Part shown: in pieces, positions 61,174 to 64,000 of the stretch
Layout of the letters: every line of letters begins with the position of its first letter
Position numbering within the stretch: position 1 is the first letter of the stretch
DNA from: Ulvibacterium sp.
Lineage (GTDB): Bacteria; Bacteroidota; Bacteroidia; Flavobacteriales; Flavobacteriaceae
NCBI RefSeq assembly: GCF_028285715.1
Contig: NZ_JANQOO010000020.1
Location: forward strand, 543,201-607,200
Direction: 5' to 3'
DNA: 64,000 nt
Notes under the pieces: generated by a model
What the model saw: only the letters and a program-made list of their open reading frames with translations
What the model was told of the DNA's origin: nothing
Database searches by the model: none
Translations under genes and position numbers: made by a program

Positions 61174-62175
61174 ATGAGAAGAAGACATTTTATTCAAAAT
61201 GGCTCCCGGGCGGGCCTTGCATTGTCCGTTTTAGGGTTTCATGCCTGTAAGCAAGAAAAGAAAAAAGATTCCGAAGAGACCGAAGGAAATACTATGATCG
61301 AAGAAACAGGCCCTTTCTTTAAATTATCCTTGGCCCAATGGTCCATCCATAAAATGATCCGGGAAGACGGAGTGGATCCCTACACTTTTGCCGAGAAAGC
61401 CAAGAAGTGGGGGTTTACCGGTATAGAATATGTAAATCAATTGTACAACAAGGAATTGGAAGCGGCCAACTACTCCGATGAGGCTATGGCCGCCTTTGTG
61501 GAAAAATGTAACGCAGAAGCCAAAAAACACGGGGTTGAAAATGTATTGATAATGGTGGATGGAGAAGGCGGAATGGCTGTACCCGATGCCAACGAACGCA
61601 AACAAACGGTGGAGAACCATTATAAATGGGTAGACGCGGCCGCAGCTATGGGGTGCCACGCCATACGGGTAAATCTGTACGGAACGGACGATCCAAAAGT
61701 TTGGAAGGAGGCCTCCGTGGATTCCCTTACCCAATTATCAACTTATGCCAAGGATAAAAATATAAACGTAATTGTGGAGAATCATGGCGGACTTTCTTCC
61801 AATGGGGCCATGGTAGCTGATGTTATGGAAACCGTAAACATGGATAATTGTGGTACGCTACCGGATTTTGGAAATTTTTGTATCCGGAGGAACGACCCCA
61901 AGGATTATACAAAGGGCTGTGCAGAAATGTATGATATTTATCAAGGTGTCACTGAATTGATGCAACATGCCAAAGCGGTGAGCGCCAAATCCCATGAGTT
62001 CGACTCTAATGGGAACGAGACCCATATAGATTATACAAGAATGCTTCAAATTGTAAAGGATGCCGGGTATACCGGATACATTGGGGTAGAATATGAAGGC
62101 AGCGCACTGAGCGAGGAAGAAGGTATTTTGGCCACTAGGAAATTGATGCTCAATGCGGTCAAAAAATTAGGCTGA
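61174..62175 (+). CDS. TIM-barrel sugar isomerase/epimerase family protein
   Basis: A 333-residue protein from the ATG at 61174. Its N-terminus MRRRHFIQNGSRAGLALSVLGFHAC is a Tat-like signal with a lipobox cysteine. The AP_endonuc_2 barrel appears in FKLSLAQWSIHKMI, GFTGIEYVNQLY, ENHGGLSSNGAMVADVM, TLPDFGNFCIRR and GYTGYIGVEYEG, with the usual metal-binding Glu/His/Asp set. It probably acts on keto- or epimeric sugars in the periplasm. Start of a plus-strand operon with DinB, MFS and Gfo/Idh/MocA genes. Confidence 0.92.
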   Translation: MRRRHFIQNGSRAGLALSVLGFHACKQEKKKDSEETEGNTMIEETGPFFKLSLAQWSIHKMIREDGVDPYTFAEKAKKWGFTGIEYVNQLYNKELEAANYSDEAMAAFVEKCNAEAKKHGVENVLIMVDGEGGMAVPDANERKQTVENHYKWVDAAAAMGCHAIRVNLYGTDDPKVWKEASVDSLTQLSTYAKDKNINVIVENHGGLSSNGAMVADVMETVNMDNCGTLPDFGNFCIRRNDPKDYTKGCAEMYDIYQGVTELMQHAKAVSAKSHEFDSNGNETHIDYTRMLQIVKDAGYTGYIGVEYEGSALSEEEGILATRKLMLNAVKKLG

Positions 62176-62194
62176 TACCAAAGCAATATGATTT

Positions 62195-62638
62195 ATGAAA
62201 GTCTTTTTTAACCAGCTTTTCGATTACAATTTTTATTGCAATAAAAAGTTTATTGAGCGATGCAGTGCAATGGAGACCGTCCCCGAGAAAAGTATCCAAC
62301 TCTTTAGCCATATTCTCAATGCCCATCATATTTGGAATGCCAGAATTCTTGGGAAATCTCCTGAATATTCGGTTTGGCAATCCCATGACATCAAGGATTG
62401 GGGCGATTTGCATTACGAGAATCAAAGGAGTTCTTTTGAGATTACCACCAACTCGGAGGACTTTGAAAAACGGATAGACTATGAGAATACCGAAGGACGC
62501 TTGTTTGCCAATACTTTGCAAGATATTCTATTCCATATTATCAATCACTCCTCACATCATCGGGGTCAGATAGCCATGGATTTCAGGGCTAACAACTTGG
62601 AGCCGTTACCCTTGGATTACATTCATTACAAACGTTAA
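62195..62638 (+). CDS. DinB-family protein
   Basis: A 147-residue four-helix protein of the DinB/DUF664 kind. The metal-binding histidines are visible in FSHILNAHHIWNARIL and HIINHSSHHRGQIAMDF. These proteins are often thiol transferases or have unknown roles. It lies between two sugar-related genes in an operon, 19 bases after the TIM-barrel stop, but nothing in it points to sugar metabolism. Confidence 0.88.
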   Translation: MKVFFNQLFDYNFYCNKKFIERCSAMETVPEKSIQLFSHILNAHHIWNARILGKSPEYSVWQSHDIKDWGDLHYENQRSSFEITTNSEDFEKRIDYENTEGRLFANTLQDILFHIINHSSHHRGQIAMDFRANNLEPLPLDYIHYKR

Positions 62639-62655
62639 CAAAGAGTATAGGCGCT

Positions 62656-63882
62656 ATGAGAATAGGAGTTCGTTTGCAGTTGTCTCTAATGATGTTTTTG
62701 GAGTTTTTTGTATGGGGCAGTTGGTATGTCACCATGGGAATCTATCTGCCCAATACATTGGGATCTGATGGTGCCGAAATAGCGATGGCATATTCCACTC
62801 AGTCCTGGGGCGCCATTTTGGCCCCGTTTATTATTGGACTCATTGCGGATCGATTTTTTAATGCAGAACGTATTTTGGGTGTACTGCATCTTTTGGGGGC
62901 CATATTGATGTACCTCTTGTACCAAACCACGGACTTTACGTTATTCTTCCCCTATCTTTTGGTGTATATGATTTTATACATGTCCAGCTTGGCCCTGGTC
63001 AATTCGGTTTCCTTTAATCAAATGAGGAATCCTGCCAAGGAATTTGCCCAAGTTCGCGTTTTTGGAACCATTGGATGGATAGCGGCCGGTCTTCTTATCA
63101 GTTATTTGAATTGGGATTCCCAAGAAGGAATTTCGGAAGGCATCTTAAGAAACACTTTTCTAATGGCCGCAATTTCATCGGCCCTACTTGGGGTTTTTTG
63201 CTTTACCCTTCCCAAAACACCTCCTAGAATGGACAAAACGAAGAAAGTAAGTATTTCGGATATTCTGGGACTAGAAGCGTTGGGACTATTAAAGGACCGC
63301 AATTTTTTGATTTTCTTCATAGCATCTGTTCTTATATGCATTCCCTTGGCCTTTTATTACCAACATGCAGGACAGTTTCTAGGTGAAATTGGGGTAGCCA
63401 ATCCCGCGGGAAAAATGACTATCGGACAGATTTCGGAAATTCTCTTTATGTTGCTACTTCCCTTCTTTTTCAAAAAATATGGATTTAAAAAGACCATGTT
63501 GGTGGCCATGTTGGCCTGGGCCTTGCGCTATGTTCTATTCGCCTATGGTAATCCGGGAGAGTTGGCGTTCTTATTGTTATTGGGGATAGCCTTACACGGT
63601 ATTTGTTACGATTTTTTCTTCGTCTCCGGACAGATTTACACCGATAGCAAGGCAGGTACCCATATAAAAAGTGCCGCTCAAGGATTGATTACCTTGGCCA
63701 CCTACGGCCTTGGCATGCTTATCGGTTTTTGGATCGCAGGCAAAATCACCGACACCTACGTTTCCAATGAAGGCGCCCATTCATGGGAGGTTATTTGGAT
63801 ATATCCGGCGGCATTTGCCCTTTTGGTATTTTTTCTGTTTTTCATTTTCTTCAAGAACGAAAAAATCGTCTATAAAGCTTAG
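62656..63882 (+). CDS. MFS permease, nucleoside:H+ symporter-like
   Basis: A 408-residue transporter with twelve membrane helices. The start LQLSLMMFLEFFVWGSWYVTMGIYL and the GLIADRFFNAERILGVLHLLGAI loop match the NupG-like family. In Bacteroidetes such permeases are often beside Gfo/Idh/MocA and TIM-barrel genes and may import sugars rather than nucleosides. Located 17 bases after the DinB gene and 57 before the partial oxidoreductase, so it is in the same operon. Confidence 0.93.
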   Translation: MRIGVRLQLSLMMFLEFFVWGSWYVTMGIYLPNTLGSDGAEIAMAYSTQSWGAILAPFIIGLIADRFFNAERILGVLHLLGAILMYLLYQTTDFTLFFPYLLVYMILYMSSLALVNSVSFNQMRNPAKEFAQVRVFGTIGWIAAGLLISYLNWDSQEGISEGILRNTFLMAAISSALLGVFCFTLPKTPPRMDKTKKVSISDILGLEALGLLKDRNFLIFFIASVLICIPLAFYYQHAGQFLGEIGVANPAGKMTIGQISEILFMLLLPFFFKKYGFKKTMLVAMLAWALRYVLFAYGNPGELAFLLLLGIALHGICYDFFFVSGQIYTDSKAGTHIKSAAQGLITLATYGLGMLIGFWIAGKITDTYVSNEGAHSWEVIWIYPAAFALLVFFLFFIFFKNEKIVYKA

Positions 63883-63939
63883 ATATTTTCTATATATTAA
63901 ACACATAAAAATCAACACCTATTTTAAAGTATTACCATT

Positions 63940-64000
63940 ATGCCAAAGAAGATTAGATTAGGAATTTTAGGAGGGGGCGGGGATTCTCTCATAGGAGTTT
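63940..64000 (+). CDS. Gfo/Idh/MocA-family oxidoreductase (N-terminal start only)
   Basis: Only the first 20 codons are in the window: MPKKIRLGILGGGGDSLIGV, an N-terminal Rossmann loop that matches the Gfo/Idh/MocA dehydrogenases typical of this locus type. It has no signal peptide, so it would be cytoplasmic, unlike the oxidoreductase at 37644. The gene continues past the right edge. Confidence 0.8.
   Translation, partial: MPKKIRLGILGGGGDSLIGV

Noticed and set aside
1..64000. Anti-phage defence, prophage or mobile element
   Set aside because: No nuclease, helicase, reverse transcriptase, integrase or transposase sequence was found, and no tRNA-linked direct repeats; the region reads as ordinary chromosome.

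Overview
The window is chromosomal DNA of a flavobacterium (family Flavobacteriaceae, probably a marine polysaccharide degrader). Supporting signs are HemJ instead of HemG/HemY, almost no Shine-Dalgarno sequences, promoters of the Bacteroidetes type (TTG, about 19-21 nt, TAnnTTTG), many twin-arginine or lipoprotein secreted enzymes, two formylglycine sulfatases, a GH29 fucosidase and Gfo/Idh/MocA, GMC and TIM-barrel sugar enzymes. I see no tRNA, rRNA, CRISPR array, phage or transposase gene.

Layout. 1-4374: a HemC-HemD fusion (cut by the left edge) and hemA on the minus strand, divergent from an AraC regulator across a perfect palindrome of the TTTAGAA-N3-TTCTAAA type; then a DUF1460 amidase-like gene. 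4375-18356: a giant TraB/GumN protein, MscS channel, ferrochelatase, MATE exporter, lactonase lipoprotein, membrane-bound LytTR regulator, acyltransferase, aldo/keto reductase, gamma-glutamyltransferase. 18357-21976: a sparse stretch, then a small unit of unknown proteins, a seven-helix membrane protein overlapping a NarL-type histidine kinase, and its response regulator. 22111-28395: a lipoprotein with a C-terminal helix, a large BNR/VPS10-like secreted propeller and a sulfatase. 28486-36156: hemJ, an orphan NtrY-like kinase, a crotonase, a secreted protein, a radical SAM protein, and a YciI/ECF42 sigma pair. 36213-46269: an oxidoreductase-sulfatase operon and housekeeping genes (HD hydrolase, plsC, bacilliredoxin, DjlA-like protein, HupE-like protein, dCMP deaminase, S41 protease, MarC, DUF3109). 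46259-50655: a TPR histidine kinase and LytTR regulator next to two LytTR-type direct repeats, a 65-residue secreted peptide gene and a gene-poor kilobase ending in a strong hairpin. 50656-54242: nrdB-nrdA. 54243-55038: an apparent gap that holds two related hydrophobic micro-ORFs. 55039-64000: a frameshifted trpB2, a GH29 enzyme, and two divergent groups of GMC dehydrogenase, its small subunit, TIM-barrel enzymes, an MFS permease and the start of a Gfo/Idh/MocA gene.

How the genes may work together. Heme synthesis is spread over three loci (hemA/hemCD, hemH, hemJ), the first with an operator reminiscent of iron control. The right end looks like a catabolic module that oxidises sugars in the periplasm and processes keto-sugar products. 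The most interesting uncharacterised items are the LytTR operator with its peptide gene, the paired micro-ORFs near 54.4-54.8 kb, the seven-helix/kinase unit, the nested inverted repeat at 61.1 kb, and the single-base lesion in trpB2.
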